Assembly (NCBI GenBank): GCA_002081555.1
Contig: KV921093.1
Location: 2,996-24,605 of the forward strand
Direction: 5' to 3'
DNA length: 21,610 nt
Source: Protostelium mycophagum
Taxonomy: Eukaryota > Evosea > Variosea > Protosteliida > Protosteliaceae
The translations under genes were made by a program, and so were the position numbers. Of the stretch, positions 1 through 9,423 are shown piece after piece (the first letter of the stretch is position 1; each line of letters begins with the position of its first letter). Below the pieces are notes generated by a model. That model was not told the origin of the DNA. It ran no database searches and saw nothing but the letters and a program-made list of their open reading frames with translations.

Positions 1-432
1 AATCCATCAGAAAGGGTTTTGACGCCTACTCCGAGGGAGATGCACCACTCATCACCTCGAAAATTGTGGACGCAGATGGAGAAATCGCCAACGTGAAGCC
101 CAGATCAGAATTACCCGCTGAGATCAAGCAGAAGGTGAGTTGTAGATCGCCAAAAATTTATTTCACCCTTCAAAAGATACCGTGAATTTTTTCAAGAAAA
201 TGACATTGTTCAGGTGCACAGAATCAACGGCTTCCTCTTGGGCCAAGATGTGTACCAGCCTCTCAGAGCCTTCCTGCCGGACTTCACTTTTAAAGCTCTG
301 CAAGCCGGAGTGTTGAAGACACCCAAATCACATGTGGTCGGCAGAGGGGTTGCCGAAGTACAAAAGACGCTCGACTTTCACGCCAAGGGTGTTTCAGGGG
401 TCAAGCCGGTCGTCCGAATTGCTGAAGAATAA
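1..432 (+). CDS. Medium-chain (zinc-type) alcohol dehydrogenase-like oxidoreductase, C-terminal part
   Basis: Only the last two exons are in the window: 3-134 (reading frame starts at base 3) and 214-432, joined across a 79-nt GT-AG intron in phase 0. Together they encode about 116 residues ending in a TAA at 430-432. The end of the protein (a segment reading GVAEVQKTLDFHAKG followed by VSGVKPVVRI) matches the usual C-terminus of the MDR superfamily of NAD(P)H-dependent reductases, in which a helix carrying the last part of the substrate pocket is followed by a G-K/S-x-V-V-x-x strand. This class often resembles fungal ToxD/quinone-oxidoreductase proteins. The Rossmann fold and any zinc ligands lie upstream of the window, so substrate and zinc dependence cannot be judged. 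AATAAA overlaps the stop codon (428-433). Family-level call fairly secure, specific function unknown. Confidence 0.6.
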
Positions 433-433
433 A
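428..433 (+). terminator. Polyadenylation signal AATAAA of the dehydrogenase-like gene
   Basis: AATAAA overlaps the TAA stop codon of the upstream gene. Similar very short 3' ends occur at other genes in the window (4701, 9236, 18338), which makes this a plausible functional signal. Confidence 0.4.
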
Positions 434-571
434 TGATTGATTTTGCTCTCATTGATGGTGGCGACGAATATCTTTGTTATGTGGTAACGAATTTGGGCCT
501 TTGAAGGCATCACTTGTCAGAACAAGTTCCTGAAGCAAAGAAGAATTCCCGATAACACTTTTGTGCAACTG

Positions 572-781
572 TATTCTCGGTTTCACCTAGTGGCGGCCAG
601 TCTCTAATTAGAGACTAATTTGACCTGCCAAACACTCTGTGTGTTCGCGGGCAGCCGGGGTTTCTCTAATTAGAGGATGGCGTTTCTGTGACATTTTCAC
701 TGTAACGCACGTGCACTGCACGGTTATTTTTCAAATTAGTCTCTAATCAGAGGTGGCTGTATCCCAGTGAAATAGAGAATA
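572..781. mobile_element. MITE-like palindromic element with TA flanks
   Basis: Two imperfect inverted arms of about 50 bp bound this roughly 210-bp stretch. The outer tips read TATTCTC at the left and GAGAATA at the right. The inner part of the left arm (about 602-623) matches the reverse complement of the right arm (731-751) at 20 of 21 bases. TA dinucleotides at 572-573 and 780-781 could be a target-site duplication of Tc1/mariner type. The palindrome CTCTAATTAGAG is present in the left arm (602-613) and again inside the element (664-675). There is no ORF for a transposase, so it would depend on one supplied elsewhere. It lies in the spacer between two convergent genes. The structure is directly visible; the class is inferred. 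Confidence 0.6.
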
Positions 782-1166
782 TTCGTCTTTCAGGACCATC
801 AGTTGTTTTGTTCTTTTATTTCAAACATTATTTCTAGTAATCTGAATATTTTCTGTACAAAATTGCACCTCGCTCGCCCGTGGACCAAGACTGCTTGAGT
901 ATTGTTGAATCTCAAAGAGTTCTGATGAACAAAGGGGCAAAGACAATTCAACTCTGCCGCAGCAGAGCGCATATGTTCATTCTACTGAGCAAAGATGACC
1001 AAGATGTTGAACAGCTCGATGAGTCAAACCATCTTTCCGTCTGGTACAGGCAAGCAAAGGGATTGTCCATTTAGACCAAGTGGAAAGAACCCACTTCTAA
1101 CAACAAATTTATTTATCCACAGCATTCCGAGCTGAGCTGAGCGAGTTGAGCATCTTCCATATCTGT
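782..1166. other. Convergent intergenic spacer
   Basis: No gene is convincing here. A 64-codon open frame at 880-1074 (+) has no ATG at its beginning and no recognisable motif. The stretch lies between the MITE-like element and the 3' end of the F-box/MORN gene, whose probable polyadenylation signal (TTTATT on the + strand, 1108-1113) lies about 55 bases past its stop codon. Confidence 0.5.
1108..1113 (-). terminator. Polyadenylation signal of the F-box/MORN gene
   Basis: AATAAA on the minus strand, about 55 bases downstream of the TGA stop at 1167-1169. Confidence 0.4.
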
Positions 1167-2596
1167 TCACTTGCGCGTTCTCTTCTTCTATAAAAACATC
1201 ATCATCGTGATCATCTTGCATCTTTCTGGACCTACCTTCTTGGGCTTGTCATCTGAAGACAAAGCTCTCTTCTTTGTGTTTGTCTCGACTTCTTCTCTTT
1301 CAATTCTGGGACCTTTCTCTGCAAATTCAAAGTTCTCTTCGGCCCAGTTTTCTTGTATATAAACTCCCTCCTCACCTGATGACGTCATCATCGTGAAGGT
1401 CACGTGATCTTACCCTTCTGTACACAAGTGAAGATGCCCCTTCCAAATCTCCCGCCTTTCTTCCATTCTCCCTCGAATGAGTCCCCGTCTGGCCTGAAAA
1501 GTTTCAGAATCTGCATCTACAACGATGTAGACTCACCAAGTGAATTTTCCCCTCCCGTCACGGTGGCTCTCGCTGTAATCGCCAGTGTAGACGGACCCTT
1601 CGGGCCAATAAAATGTGCCGTGGCTTCTCTTGTCGTTCTTGTGCTCCCCCTCAAACCTCCTCCCGTCTACAATGGATGAGCTTAGTAAGATTTGGCGGGA
1701 AACTTACCGGCCCAAAAATATGTGCCGAATCCGTTGCGCTTGTCATTCTTCCATTCGCCTTCGTAACGGCTGTGATCAGTCCAAACATGGATACCTGCGT
1801 GACATTAATGTTGATTTGAGGCGTGATCTTCACCTTTTCCCTCCTTTTTGTTTTCTCTAAACTCACCGCGGTAACATCCTGCTTCATTTACTGAGTTGAA
1901 ATTAAGAAAGGAAATCAATACCTTGATCAGTGACATCAGTTCCATATCCCGACTTTTTGGGATCATCTGATACAAACCGGCGCTGCGTGTGTGAGATTAT
2001 TGTTAAACGATCTCTGGCTTACTGAGTCTACGCGTTGGTACCAAAGCCAGACTTGCTTCCAGTCGTATTTCAGTGGTCTCGCGTGATCTTGATTCGCGAG
2101 CCAGAAAATGTGGCGATTCTCCAGAGCACAGCGATTGTACCAGTAAATGTTCTCTTCACTAGGAGTTTTCAATATGATTAATGATTTACTTCAGGCAAAT
2201 GATGGATTGTTCAAGAGAATAGCCCCAAAATATCTATTCAAGAGTACAGAGGATGATAAATCGTCTGATCATTACCTTATTTTTTTGAAGAGACGGCAGA
2301 CGGTTGATGTGGCGATAAGAGTCTCTCCATCTAAGAAGGAGAAGATAGTATCGATCATTTCAAGAGGCTAGTAACGGTTAATGTTGTTCCAGCAAAAGGA
2401 TTTGGACTTAAATAATAATACTCACGAGAAGAAAGATTGACGGTTGCGAGGGATCCTCAGCAAAACATTGAGCGTTTTCGTCAATGTCTATCTCATTTTT
2501 CTCTTGTTCTCCCTGAAGAAAATGCGTTCTCTCATCATTGAAAGTTGATCTTACTCGTGATAGAGGGGAATTTAAGAGACTATCACTCTTCTCCAT
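1167..2596 (-). CDS. F-box protein with MORN repeats and a basic C-terminal tail
   Basis: Ten exons join with consistent phase into 963 nt (320 aa): 2426-2596, 2276-2367, 2023-2158, 1922-1982, 1834-1878, 1708-1794, 1537-1666, 1414-1493, 1236-1375 and 1167-1187. Residues about 57-95 are an F-box (PLEMIDTIFSFL, then TSTVCRLFKKI), the motif that binds Skp1 in SCF ubiquitin ligases. A Trp-rich segment follows (NIYWYNRC; WKQVWLWY), as is common just after F-boxes. Residues about 156-258 hold five MORN units, each starting with a variant of Y-E-G-E-W (YRGEF, YEGEWKNDKRNGFG, FEGEHKNDKR, YTGDY, FEGEWKKG). MORN units are membrane or protein docking modules. The last exon adds a Lys/Arg tail reading PKKKKRTRK, which looks like a nuclear localisation signal. 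A 42-nt in-frame segment in exon 1 (GTAAGA...TTCAG) could be an optional intron. The predicted role is substrate recognition for ubiquitylation; the substrate is unknown. Confidence 0.82.
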
Positions 2597-3133
2597 CCCC
2601 GTCTCTTGTTGATTTCTGCCGTATGTTGTTTATGAAATGGAAGATATGAGCAGATTGAACACGCCCCGTTGTAAATTTGAAAACAATTGCTTTTGCCCCC
2701 ACCATCAAAATCACTTGGCCTCCTTGGAATTGCTGTGTCAGCCCAAACCTCACTGGGTCAAGAGCCTGGGTGGTGGGCTTGATAATGTCAAGGATGTACT
2801 GTGTGCATATTTCATTGTTTTGAATGGTACAAAGAATGGAAGTAACGAAAAGTGAATCGTGATGATGTTGGGTGTTCAGCAAAGCTCTAAGTCAGCAAAA
2901 TTACAGGATACATTTCTGAGTGATGACGTATGATTTTGTTGTGGGGTCAAGCTTGATCAAAGTCAACAAAATATTTCTATGGCCCATTGTGGTTGGGGTA
3001 AATGTATCAATGATGTACTTCAAATTAAAGTGCAAAGTGTCTGAAACAACTGGCCTTTGTTTCGTTCTCTGTCAGGATTCAGAAATTTTTTTGGGATGTC
3101 GGAAAAATTACAAAGTGAACCGATCACACAAAA
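2597..3133. other. Divergent promoter region, with an unconvincing ORF on each strand
   Basis: This 537-bp spacer separates the divergent F-box/MORN and FAD-oxidoreductase genes and should hold both promoters. A 72-codon ATG-initiated frame at 2637-2855 (+) and a longer frame without a good ATG at 2583-2882 (-) lie over each other. Both translate to reasonably balanced protein (the minus frame includes ILDIIKPTTQALDPVRFG), but neither shows a motif I recognise. One of them may be a short real gene or a missed exon. Confidence 0.35.
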
Positions 3134-4689
3134 ATGGCAGACACTACTGAGAGAGCCTCTTGGGTCATCGTTGGAGCTGGCCCTGGTGGTATTACCGTAC
3201 TTGGAAATTTACTATCATCTGGTGTCAAAGAGGAGGAGGTTGTTTGGATTGACCCCACATTTTCTTCTGGAAATCTCAACGATGTTAAAGAAGTCCCGAG
3301 GTTTGTCTATCTTTGCCCAGTAGACGTGATGATGACGCTAATAGTAACACCAAAGTCACATTATTCATTAAATTCTTCACTGCCTGTCCTTACCTCAATG
3401 AGAGAGTCCAAGAGGTGATGTGACTATGTCTGTGATTGATTCTCATCTCTGCAGGTGGAGGCAGCTAACCCGATGAACAACGAGTTTAAAGCCATGAGAG
3501 ACATCCAACAGGACATCGGTTGCCCTCTCTCTTATCCAGCAGCGGCGATAGCCGCTGTCACAAATGTGATCAGGAACAGGATCAGAAATGAAAAGACAAA
3601 AGTTGAGTCCGTCACCCAAATAGACGGTTTATGGCGTGTACTGCTGTCCAATGGTGTGAGTACTGCCCATTCTTCCATCTCATCTCATTTTTCAGAAATC
3701 CATCGATACCAACAACGTCGTCTTCTGTACGGGCTCTGTCGCTAAACAACTGGACGTACACAAGAAGTATCCCAATGTCCAATGCATACCATTACAAGAC
3801 AGCTTCTCGCCCACTCATCTCTCCACCATCTTGAGCCCTTCAGATACCGTAGCTGTTCTGGGAACATCACACTCTGGTGTGTTGGTTCTGAGAAATTTGT
3901 GCTCTGTACTGCCTGAGGACCATGGCATCAAAGTGGAAGCTGTGAAGTGTATTTCAAAGAGGCCAGCTCTGTACGCAGAATACATGGTCAGCCTCGTTGT
4001 AGATTCTCAAAATCGAGGAAATCCCCGCAAAAATTCTGAGAAATTTTCAGGAAGGCTGGATCAAGAACGACAACACTGGGCTGAAATTAACAGCCGCAGA
4101 TTGGGCGAGGAAATATTACGACAGTGAATCAGGTCACCCCCTCCTGCAGAAAGTTCCACTATCAAAGGTGAAAATTTGTGTTGCACAAAGTTCAAATTGA
4201 GTTTTGATTATGCGGCTTTGCCGCATAAACTCGTTCTATTGGCCCTCTGTTTATTATTATTTGTGGTAAAAGCACAGTAACAAACCCACGCCGTTGAAGA
4301 CCCCTCCCTCACCGTTGTAGAACGAGGATACCACGTACAACGAAGTATTACCCAAATGTACAAAGATCGTCTACGCTGTGGGTTATGACCGCGTGAAACT
4401 CCCCACCATCTCGAAAGACGGCCAAGAATGCCGCAACATATCCTACAACGGCAAAAATGGGCAATTGACCTCAGACAACACCCCTGTCAAGGGTCTATAC
4501 GGTCTCGGTAAGATATCACGTTTGTACGATGTGATATCATTTTGAACGTCGACAGGGATCGCATTCCCGGAATTGAAGATGTACCCTCATGGAGTTGAAG
4601 AATGGGCTGTGGGTATGTGGAAGTTTATGGATTATGGACAAAGAGTGATTCCTTCTTGGATGAAACAAGAGCCTTCTGCGAAAATATAG
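3134..4689 (+). CDS. FAD/NAD(P)-binding oxidoreductase, monooxygenase-like
   Basis: Seven exons (3134-3300, 3345-3414, 3455-3655, 3696-3986, 4051-4167, 4321-4507, 4556-4689) join in phase to 1167 nt, 388 aa. The N-terminus carries the FAD-binding dinucleotide fold, VIVGAGPGG at residues 12-19, followed by VVWIDPTFSSG and the SNTKVTLF segment. A VVFCTGS segment follows (154-160), then a second dinucleotide-binding glycine motif VAVLGTSHSG (198-207), where NAD(P)H would bind. The flavoprotein ATG-type motif IVYAVGYD (298-305) and a GLYGLGIAFPE end complete it. This layout is that of a family I associate mainly with bacterial proteins (for example from Legionella) related to flavin monooxygenases and lysine hydroxylases; substrate unknown. 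The start ATG at 3134 places the glycine motif at the usual distance. Intron 5 contains a perfect mini-hairpin (4209-4227). AATAAA lies 11 bases past the stop. Confidence 0.85.
4209..4227. repeat. Mini-hairpin TATGCGGC-TTT-GCCGCATA
   Basis: A perfect 8-bp stem with a TTT loop, inside intron 5 of the FAD-oxidoreductase gene. The same GCGGC/GCCGC core recurs at 13076-13090 (loop TCT) and 15774-15786 (loop TTT). Confidence 0.7.
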
Positions 4690-4700
4690 AGGATGAAAAG

Positions 4701-4706
4701 AATAAA
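4701..4706 (+). terminator. Polyadenylation signal of the FAD-oxidoreductase gene
   Basis: AATAAA 11 bases downstream of the TAG stop. The next gene on the opposite strand ends at 4788, so both transcripts finish within about 100 bp. Confidence 0.45.
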
Positions 4707-4787
4707 TGAGATGGAAAATGAGTCATCTTCCAAAGACGAAATGAAGATGAAAAAAGAATGAGCCGTCTATCCGTTTCAACATGCGTG

Positions 4788-5580
4788 TCAAAATAATTTA
4801 TATAACTCTTGGACATCATTTGTCCATACAAAATGTCTCAGAAAGGGGTCGTCCTTTCCGAGTAAGTCGAATGACTGCGGATCCGGTCGCAGCTCTATCG
4901 TCTCAAGGCCGAGTTCCTCCAGAATGTTGCCATCCTCTTCGTGTGATAGCGGTGTCAAGTCCTTCGGTGAGTCGGTTGTGTCTATATCGTCGGTGGTTTC
5001 AATGTCTATGACAGATTCGGTATCTTCCTCTTTAACCTCGATTTCTTTTAGGTCTGGATCTTCCACGACTTCTTCTGTAGTTTCTACGATGGGAGGCTTG
5101 TCTGCTGCTCTAGCGAGCCTCTTCCGGCGTGGGGGATATGATATTGGAAGCTTTTTACAAGTAACGTCATCCTCTGCCGCTCTTGGTTCTGGCCTTTGCC
5201 TCTTTCCTGTACCCTCAACCCCCCTGTTCCTCAGAATCTCATCGAGGTCATGTCCATATAACCTCTTTATCTTCTCCTTATACCGCGGTAGGTAGTCTGC
5301 GAACTTTGTAGCTTTCATCCAATCTACACCACAGCTCTATAGATCTTTGTCAGAAAATGAAGATGAATGACATTCTCAAAAACACGTGACTGCAATTACA
5401 TATGATCATATGACCGACACAATTAAAGCTCATAACCAACTCGAACTGATAGTTTTGGTTACTTACATTGCAAAGAGTGCTTGGTCCTTGAAATCCCCTT
5501 CGAAATGGTGCAGTATGTCCTCCACAATTTGTGCATGGCAAGTGTTGTCTCTCTCTCCTCTTATTCGGGCTACGAGTCAT
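4788..5580 (-). CDS. Divergent GATA-type zinc-finger protein with acidic C-terminus
   Basis: Two exons, 5467-5580 and 4788-5336, join in phase 0 across a 130-nt intron to give 220 aa. The first in-frame ATG is at 5580. The protein opens with a basic stretch (SPNKRRERQ), then a C-X2-C-X17-C-X2-C finger: C16-TN-C19, the loop TAPFRRGFQGPSTL, and C37-NS-C40-G. This is the spacing of GATA fingers, which bind (A/T)GATA(A/G) DNA through a zinc-held module. The intron falls exactly between LCN and SCG, so each exon alone looks unconvincing. A phenylalanine stands where most GATA fingers have the conserved Trp (TPxWR becomes APFRR). After the finger come a Lys/Arg-rich helix (YLPRYKEKIKRLYG), a second basic patch (PPRRKRLARA) and a long Asp/Glu/Thr-rich region with repeated TTDD/VKEED runs that could be an activation domain. 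Probably a nuclear transcription factor; targets unknown. Confidence 0.78.
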
Positions 5581-5693
5581 TCTTATTGTATATTTGTATT
5601 TTGAACGTCTAAAGGAGGCGCCTCCTCGTTTTTTCTCGTTTGTGAATGTGCCCAAATTTGTCGGTCACTTGACCTTCGAGAAAAATCTCAGAA

Positions 5694-6122
5694 TGGGTTC
5701 TCAATATAAATCCCCGTACCGTGTTGTTGACGGTAGTAACCGTCATAGTAATTTGCGTCCGCTCCTCATTGAATCCGAACGAAACTCCGATCAAACCGGT
5801 GACAACTCCAGTAGTGACGTCATTCCCCGTTAATGAAATCTCTATGAAAGTTCATTAAGAGAATGTGGTGTCTTCTGTGGGTGTTGGTGTTGCTGATGTA
5901 CACTTGGCGCCACCATCAGAAGGGCAAAAACCTTTTAGGCTGGCGTCGTACTTTGTCGGCTCATTGGCAATTTTCCGGAACCGCACCAGAAACAAGACAT
6001 CACCACCACAACGTCCAGTTGAGTCTATGCTTGCTCGTGTTCAAACAAACATTGACAATTTAAAAACTTCGTTATGGAGGACATCAGTTTTCACTGGAGC
6101 TAAATTTAGCAGCTTGACTTAA
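5694..6122 (+). CDS. Small hypothetical protein, two exons
   Basis: I do not recognise this protein. Two open segments join in phase 1: exon 1 from ATG 5694 and exon 2 from 5860 to the TAA at 6120-6122. Two donors are possible. GTGACG at 5814 gives a 46-nt intron, typical for this window (about 126 aa, junction NSS-KNVVSS). GTTAAT at 5829 gives a 31-nt intron, unusually short. The protein begins MGSQYKSPYRVVDG, is Ser/Arg/Asn-rich, has a moderately hydrophobic stretch (VVSSVGVGVADVHLAP; LASYFVGSLAIF) and ends near MLARVQTNIDNLKTSLWRTS, which may be helical. It starts 113 bp from the GATA gene's ATG on the opposite strand, so the two could share a promoter. Existence is plausible but not proven. 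Confidence 0.4.
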
Positions 6123-6201
6123 TGAGATGAAATCTCCGAACTCTGACAATTAATTCGGTGTATTCGGGAAACAGGTTTATGGTCACCAGCCATTCGAGCT
6201 C

Positions 6202-9200
6202 ATGAAAGGCACTTTTTGCAGCTTTGTATTCCTCGTGCTCCTCTACCAGACAGGTATTCCACCGGTCAGGATGGAACTGAAGTCTGCAGCATCTGGTTGT
6301 GTTAATGATTCCGATTGCAGCAATAGGGGATTTTGTCAAGTGGGATCGTGCGTATGCAACGTTGGATTTAGTGGATCGACGTGTGATTTAGATTCGTATC
6401 GACCGAATCAGGTATCCATCGGAAAGCTTACTTCCAATTCACCTTTGAAGACTCAGACTTTACAGGTCTTAGACATCAATGGAAATGGGTCTGCTGTATC
6501 ACTTAACACTCAGACTTTTGGTGGGGCTTTTGGTCAGTCTACCGCCTTACGTTTTGACATGGTCATACTGATCGATAGTTACCAACCTTCAAATAACCTC
6601 TTCACGTTCAGCAATGGCTTGGCGGACATCTTGTCATTATCTATACGGAGTGATAATTTTCTTGTGTTCAGAAGTTTATGCTTCGCTTCAGAGTCTGGAA
6701 CTCTCATCAGTGGATCAACGATTCAATTAGGTCAGATCAACACCATCAGCATCGTCTTTCAAGGTGGGGTGCCTCGTTGTACACCTCATTTACAATTCAA
6801 AAGGGTACCAAGGATATTCTTGCGCGCTCTCAACTTCGTCTGCGACGATGACACTGAATGGAATCTCATCTACGACCACAAACATATATTTTCCTACTGT
6901 CGTTTCCCGCCAAAACAATTACCTTGCAAGCAACATTACGGGGAGACTCTCTTCATTTCACGCGTGGCAATATCCCGTAAATACCACCCTCAACGGAATT
7001 TGTGCCCCCACATCAGCACAGACGTTGTACTCATGTGACTTTGACAATCTACAAACAGCCACTTGTGGCACAGTGGATTCGGGGACTTCCTCGAATTTTT
7101 CAGCCATGATGATAAACCAATTCGATTACGCCATGTATTTATGGACGGACAGTGCCACATATTGGTACTTCACCCTTTATGAAACCCAAGTGAGGAACGC
7201 GATGGTGAAGGCGGCCGCACAGAGAGGTGTGACTCGGATTTTCCTGGGAAATGCGTGTGTGTCCAATACGGTAAATGGTATCTGTTGGAGTCCCACTGGA
7301 AGATGGGACATAAGTAGTGTTGCTGCCGTCATTTGGCTGGCTCACCAGAAGGGCCTCCTCGTTTATGCTACCTATACAGATTCATCACATGTCCAGGACG
7401 TTGTGACGCACAACCAGAGAGCAAAATCAGGTAAAGAAATTTTATGTAATATTTGATTGATGACGAAGATCACATGCAAGGAAATATATGATAATATTAA
7501 TTACCTTATAGGTGTTATCGCTCCGAATGGAATCCCTATCCAGCCTTTTGATGGAATCGCGCTCAATTTCGAATCATTCACGGCCAGCACCACAGCTACG
7601 GCTGTTTCACAATTTGCAACGGTAAAGAATACGGCTGCACAGCTCGGTATTCGATGCCATTTCTCTCTCAGTTTTGGTTGGCAGTTTTATCCATCAACAG
7701 ATACCTCTCCTTCATTGAATAATCAGGTTGGACATCAAGAGTTATTTATTGGTTCTCAAATTGTACAGTTGATCAATATGTTGTCGAAAAATGATTCTGT
7801 AGACATACAAGTAGCACATAGAGATCACTGCATCGGAGAGGGGAGGGCTTCACCGATTATACAGCAGTGTAAATCAAGGGGTAATAATTGTTCGACAACC
7901 AGACAATTATTTAAATAACCAGGAGTATCTAGCTATATAGACTTGGAGACAAGAGATGATCCTCTACTGGCGAATTACACGTGGTTTGCGCAAGGCGAAG
8001 CAGCGATGTGGAAAGAGGTCCGAGCCACCTGGCTCTTTACAAATGATAAACCTACCGGATACGTCCTCCATCATTATAAACAAGTCAGCCAGATGATTTT
8101 GTGACATTTTGACATGTGACAGGCCATCAATACCGGGTGGAATGGGTGGCCGGTTGTTGGAGCTTTGGGAAACTGTAGTCAAGGTTATGACTATGCAGAC
8201 CAATGCGGAGGCTTCGCCACCATGGAGAACAGAGATCTCAGCCTTTGTGGAGACGGTTTTTGCGATCCAGTGATGAGTGAGAATCCATCAACTTGCCCGG
8301 AGGACTGCCTTCAAAATGGAGGGTGCGCTAACCACACAAATATCAATTATATATGCGAATCGAGTGTGGTTCCATATCTTGCACAGCCACCACCACCGGC
8401 TTCCATCAATTTTCCAGTTTGGGCAGTCGGTCCCATAGCGGGTGAAGAATCTTCAGATTAAGTTTCACAGACTGATCTATACAGGAGGGGCAATATTGTG
8501 TGTTGTAGTGGTGATATTGTTTTTCGTGATCCGGTGGCGCAGGCGCATAGCTCGTCTGAAATTGGCTCGCGGCGCCTCTAAGCAACAATCTCACATGACT
8601 TCGGAGAGAAAACTCCAGAGATTAGAGGACTACACCAACTCCGCCCCGAGCGACGCGCTAGACAAACTCCGCGAATCCCTCAATACTCAAACTAGAATAC
8701 AACCTGTTGGAGGGCCAGTATCTGTACAGCCCTCCCACCCCCCACAACCCCTGCTGAACAATATGACCGGCCCTTCATTGTCTCGCAAGGACAGTGTGCA
8801 ACTGTCACGAAAGAGCACGTCTGATGAGCTCAAGCGGAGAGGCACTAAAGATGACATCAAGAGGCAGCTGAAGAAGCAAGGCACAGCGCTGGACGGGGTC
8901 AGACGACCTCCTCTAAAAAAACCGGGGACGAGGGATGACCTCAAGAGAAGCGGCACGAATTCCGAACTTAAGAGGTCCCGCAATGAGTTGTTGATGAGCA
9001 TGAGCTCAAAGGATGAGGACATGGCGTTGATGGTGAAGCCGAAGACACCAACAGTCATGGTACAAATGGATCCGAATGGGCCTTCAGCAAAAGGATTTTT
9101 GCCTTCTCAAGTGAGGAAATTGTTAGGATTTAAAAATTTGAAACTGAGATCATATAGCCGACCACACCGTCATCAGAAACCCCACCAATTGATACTTTGA

Positions 9201-9217
9201 ACACAATACCTAATTAA
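6202..9217 (+). CDS. Type I membrane protein: EGF-like, LamG-like, glycosidase-like barrel, TM, repeated basic tail
   Basis: Eight exons (6202-6763, 6804-7430, 7512-7726, 7769-7880, 7923-8083, 8123-8441, 8485-9110, 9158-9217) join in phase to 893 aa. The N-terminus is a signal peptide (MKGTFCSFVFLVLLYQ). Residues 33-61 form an EGF-like module with six cysteines. A beta-rich LamG/ConA-like segment follows to about residue 230. The region of about 240-560 looks like a TIM-barrel sugar hydrolase: FDYAMYLW, RIFLGNAC, KGLLVYATYT, FDGIALNFESF (a D/E-bearing strand end where such enzymes keep the catalytic acid), then VDIQVAHRD and YIDLETRDD. A Cys-rich segment (CGDGFCD...CPEDCLQNGGC) precedes the transmembrane helix ILCVVVVILFFVI (about 668-680) and an RWRRR stop-transfer. 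The roughly 210-residue tail carries repeated basic Ser/Thr units. Reading through the 7727-7768 intron is also open, as is the last intron; the spliced forms look better. It resembles a cell-surface sugar-binding or sugar-cleaving receptor; activity is inferred. Confidence 0.72.
8808..8978 (+). repeat. Degenerate coding repeat of K/R-x-G/S-T-x-D/S-D/E-L-K-R units
   Basis: Inside the cytoplasmic tail of the EGF/TM protein, about five units occur: RKSTSDELKR, RRGTKDDIKR, KKQGTALDGVRR, KKPGTRDDLKR and RSGTNSELKR. A related RKDSVQLSR lies just before. Each has a Thr or Ser two or three residues after a basic residue, the pattern favoured by basophilic kinases. The DNA itself is not tandemly conserved, so the repeat is held at protein level. 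Confidence 0.65.
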
Positions 9218-9235
9218 ATACATAAATTTTAATCA

Positions 9236-9241
9236 AATAAA
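9236..9241 (+). terminator. Polyadenylation signal of the EGF/TM gene
   Basis: AATAAA 18 bases downstream of the TAA of the spliced terminal exon (9215-9217). It also supports the spliced end over the read-through stop at 9198-9200. Confidence 0.4.
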
Positions 9242-9423
9242 TGGCGTTTCTTGAACCACGGCCATTGACATGGAATTAACGTGCTGGGGGTTTGAGCTTG
9301 TTTGCTGTGTCTGTAAACACAATTTCTAAAGGCCCACAGTATTTCGGAGAATTATCGGCAAAATTGAGATCTCAATTTTGAGACAAGCAACCAACACACC
9401 ATCGTCGGGTGCTTCCAGCAGAG

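Noticed and set aside
2637-2855. Possible CCCH zinc-finger microprotein on the + strand
   Set aside because: Cys/His spacing (CKFENNCFCPHH) does not fit a CCCH finger and an equally good frame lies on the other strand.
4924-5295. Ser/Val-rich 123-codon + strand ORF
   Set aside because: Antisense to the acidic region of the GATA gene; the Ser runs mirror the Glu/Asp/Thr codons opposite.
6764-7038. Read-through of the first receptor exon into a frame ending at 7038
   Set aside because: The frame is open but loses the LamG-like and barrel sequence. A 40-nt phase-1 intron (6764-6803) restores a coherent protein.
8687-9058. 123-codon minus-strand ORF antisense to the receptor tail
   Set aside because: It is the shadow of a strongly biased coding repeat on the + strand and has no motif of its own.
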